Shown: positions 62,706-64,000 of the stretch, in pieces
Layout of the letters: every line of letters starts with the position of its first letter
Numbering within the stretch: the stretch's first letter is position 1
Origin: Halosolutus halophilus
GTDB lineage: Archaea; Halobacteriota; Halobacteria; Halobacteriales; Natrialbaceae
Length of the DNA stretch: 64,000 bases
Assembly: GCF_022869805.1 (NCBI RefSeq)
Contig: NZ_CP094974.1
Span: 2,976,001-3,040,000 of the forward strand
Direction of reading: 5' to 3'
Made by a program: the position numbers and the translations under genes
Notes under the pieces: generated by a model
What the model was told of the DNA's origin: nothing
The model's database searches: none
What the model saw: the letters and a program-made list of their open reading frames with translations, nothing else

Positions 62706-64000
62706 TTAGCTTCCGGTGGTCCCCGTATTCTCAAACAATTGTTCGAAAAGTCGTTGCTGGCCGAGTCTGAGGTGGCGGTTGACTGTTGGCTGGCTAACGC
62801 TTAGCATCTTAGCGATATCCTCGCCAGTGCTCTCCCGGGGCCACTCGAAGAAACCCGAGAAATACGCGGTCCGGAGTACCTCCAGCTGGCGGTCTGTCAA
62901 CGACTCTATCAGGGATTCTACTTGTTGCCGCTCGGCGCGGGGCCCCCGATGAACATCATGTCGGCCAACGAGTTCGACCGACGGGTATCGTTCTCGTAAC
63001 ATCTCGACGAACTCGCGGACATCGATCGTCATCGGGACGTCAACGACAACCTCCAGCCCTGCCTCGGTCGCGGTGATTGAGCGCAGGCGACCACCGTGGC
63101 GCACAAGACGAGAGGCGATCACCTCCCCCTCGACAGCGACTCCGAAGAGAGGGCGTCCGTTGGATTCGCCCACTAACCAGTGGTTAGTGACGATCAAGAG
63201 GTCATCAAGTACCTCCGCAGCGATAGCTGGATCCACATCAGCTGTGAAAAACAACCGCGTCTCGCCGTCGGTGATGGTAGCAAGTCCTTCATATTCGACG
63301 TGAGCACCCATCCCCTGGGCGACTTTCGCGAGAAAAGCGTCCGGACTGTCGAATTGGAGCGTGAGCTCGATGAAGTTATCAGCGTACAGTGCCTGCCGGG
63401 TCTCTATAGCGTTGATGGAATTTGCGATGTTTTCGCCAAGTTCTGCGAACACTGTCTGCTCTAGATCGCCAAACACATTCGGTTCGTCTGCATATACGGT
63501 GAGTACCCCGTAGAAGTACTCGTCGAAAGACAACGGTACGCTGACAACAGAGTGAAAGCTGTGAGCGAGCGCGCGCTTACGCCACGGTTCGGTTTTCAAC
63601 TCGTTGATAACGTTGGTCACGACAGTTGGTGCTTCCTCACGGGCGGTGGAGACGGCCGGTTCCATCCCTGTGTCGTGCTCGTCGAGTGTTACTGCATCGA
63701 GATATTTTTCACCAGTGCCAGCCCACGCCCGAGACATCAGTTCTGTTCCACTGACGTCGTAAGTGCCGATCCAAGCAAAGGCGATATCTTCCGCCTCAAC
63801 CAACCGCTCACAGACGTCCGTCTCGATCTTTTCTCGGCTATCCCTTCCGATAAGCGACTGGTCGATGCGTCGAATGATATTATTGATCTGCCTCTGCCGT
63901 CTGAGTCGGCGATTCTGATCCTCGAGCTCTGAGTCGCGTTTCCGGAGGTTTAGCTCGCTCTCAAGGCGATCAAACGCGGCCACTGTCGTCGCGACGAGCG
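62706..64000 (-). CDS. GAF/Bat/HTH_10 transcriptional regulator, partial
   Basis: The 3' part of a bacterio-opsin-activator-type regulator: a coiled coil (RDSELEDQNRRLRRQRQINN), a GAF domain (about 60-200), a Bat-like domain (ELTLQFDSPDAFLAKVAQGM), and HTH_10 (LTDRQLEVLRTAYFSGFFEW, SVSQPTVNRHLRLGQQRLFE). The frame is open through the right edge (LVATTVAAFDRLESEL), so the protein has more upstream, often a receiver or PAS domain. The GTG at 63983 is not a credible start. Confidence 0.92.
   Translation of the reverse strand, partial: LVATTVAAFDRLESELNLRKRDSELEDQNRRLRRQRQINNIIRRIDQSLIGRDSREKIETDVCERLVEAEDIAFAWIGTYDVSGTELMSRAWAGTGEKYLDAVTLDEHDTGMEPAVSTAREEAPTVVTNVINELKTEPWRKRALAHSFHSVVSVPLSFDEYFYGVLTVYADEPNVFGDLEQTVFAELGENIANSINAIETRQALYADNFIELTLQFDSPDAFLAKVAQGMGAHVEYEGLATITDGETRLFFTADVDPAIAAEVLDDLLIVTNHWLVGESNGRPLFGVAVEGEVIASRLVRHGGRLRSITATEAGLEVVVDVPMTIDVREFVEMLRERYPSVELVGRHDVHRGPRAERQQVESLIESLTDRQLEVLRTAYFSGFFEWPRESTGEDIAKMLSVSQPTVNRHLRLGQQRLFEQLFENTGTTGS

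Noticed and set aside
1-64000. tRNA or rRNA genes
   Set aside because: No cloverleaf, T-loop GGTTCGA context or rRNA-like stretch was convincing by eye; a tRNAscan run would settle this.

Overview
The window is a piece of a haloarchaeal (class Halobacteria) chromosome. The proteins are strongly acidic, codon use is GC-rich, many genes look leaderless with archaeal TATA-like boxes, and the gene families are typical of haloarchaea: HalOD1, bacterio-opsin-activator-type regulators, archaeal Elp3, Lrp regulators fused to TrkA-C, and arsR-AHSA1 operons. The genus cannot be fixed by eye; a member of the Natrialbales is plausible. No rRNA, tRNA or CRISPR array was recognised.

Positions 1-25,700 are a dense, GC-rich core. 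They hold a thiaminase-II family gene (tenA), the tRNA-modifying enzyme elp3, a complete seven-gene Mrp Na+/H+ antiporter operon (mrpABCDEFG), a winged-helix regulator, an OB-fold/S1/DHH-type protein with a degenerate catalytic core, two metallo-beta-lactamase-fold hydrolases, an OsmC protein, a gamma carbonic anhydrase and several small conserved proteins. They also hold a secreted protein of about 1,280 residues built from glutamine-rich repeats, a biotin ECF transporter (bioY, ecfA, ecfT) and an HD-domain phosphohydrolase.

Positions 25,700-63,000 are accessory: visibly more AT-rich, loosely packed, and full of broken genes and repeats. Two operons look plasmid- or virus-derived (25.8-27.5 kb, with frameshifts; 45.65-47.25 kb, with a divergent winged-helix repressor). 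Between 28 and 53 kb a family of non-coding hairpin repeats (core CTGTATTCAGCA...TGCTGAATACAG) recurs about a dozen times. One copy is interrupted by a 242-bp miniature inverted-repeat element flanked by a perfect 9-bp target duplication. The genes among them look like environment and stress cargo: ArsR with two AHSA1 proteins, DUF2270 and DUF4177 proteins, a photolyase with a Tat-like leader, a SulP transporter, a PQQ-propeller gene with an in-frame amber codon, a GNAT/CDP-alcohol phosphatidyltransferase pair and many small membrane proteins.

Positions 50,600-61,700 carry a potassium and stress module: a DUF389/TIGR00341 membrane protein, TrkH, TrkA, two paralogous Lrp-TrkA_C regulators, UspA and an APC permease fused to UspA domains. 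Copies of one small gene family sit at 52.3, 57.3 and 61.7 kb in the same orientation. The last two are the two halves of a single gene split by a 4.2-kb segment, with a 39-bp repeat at each junction. The window ends in a HalOD1 gene pair and a partial GAF/Bat/HTH_10 regulator.

Three or four genes are broken by an indel equivalent to one missing base, mostly in or beside G-runs. This means either real decay or homopolymer undercalling in the assembly.
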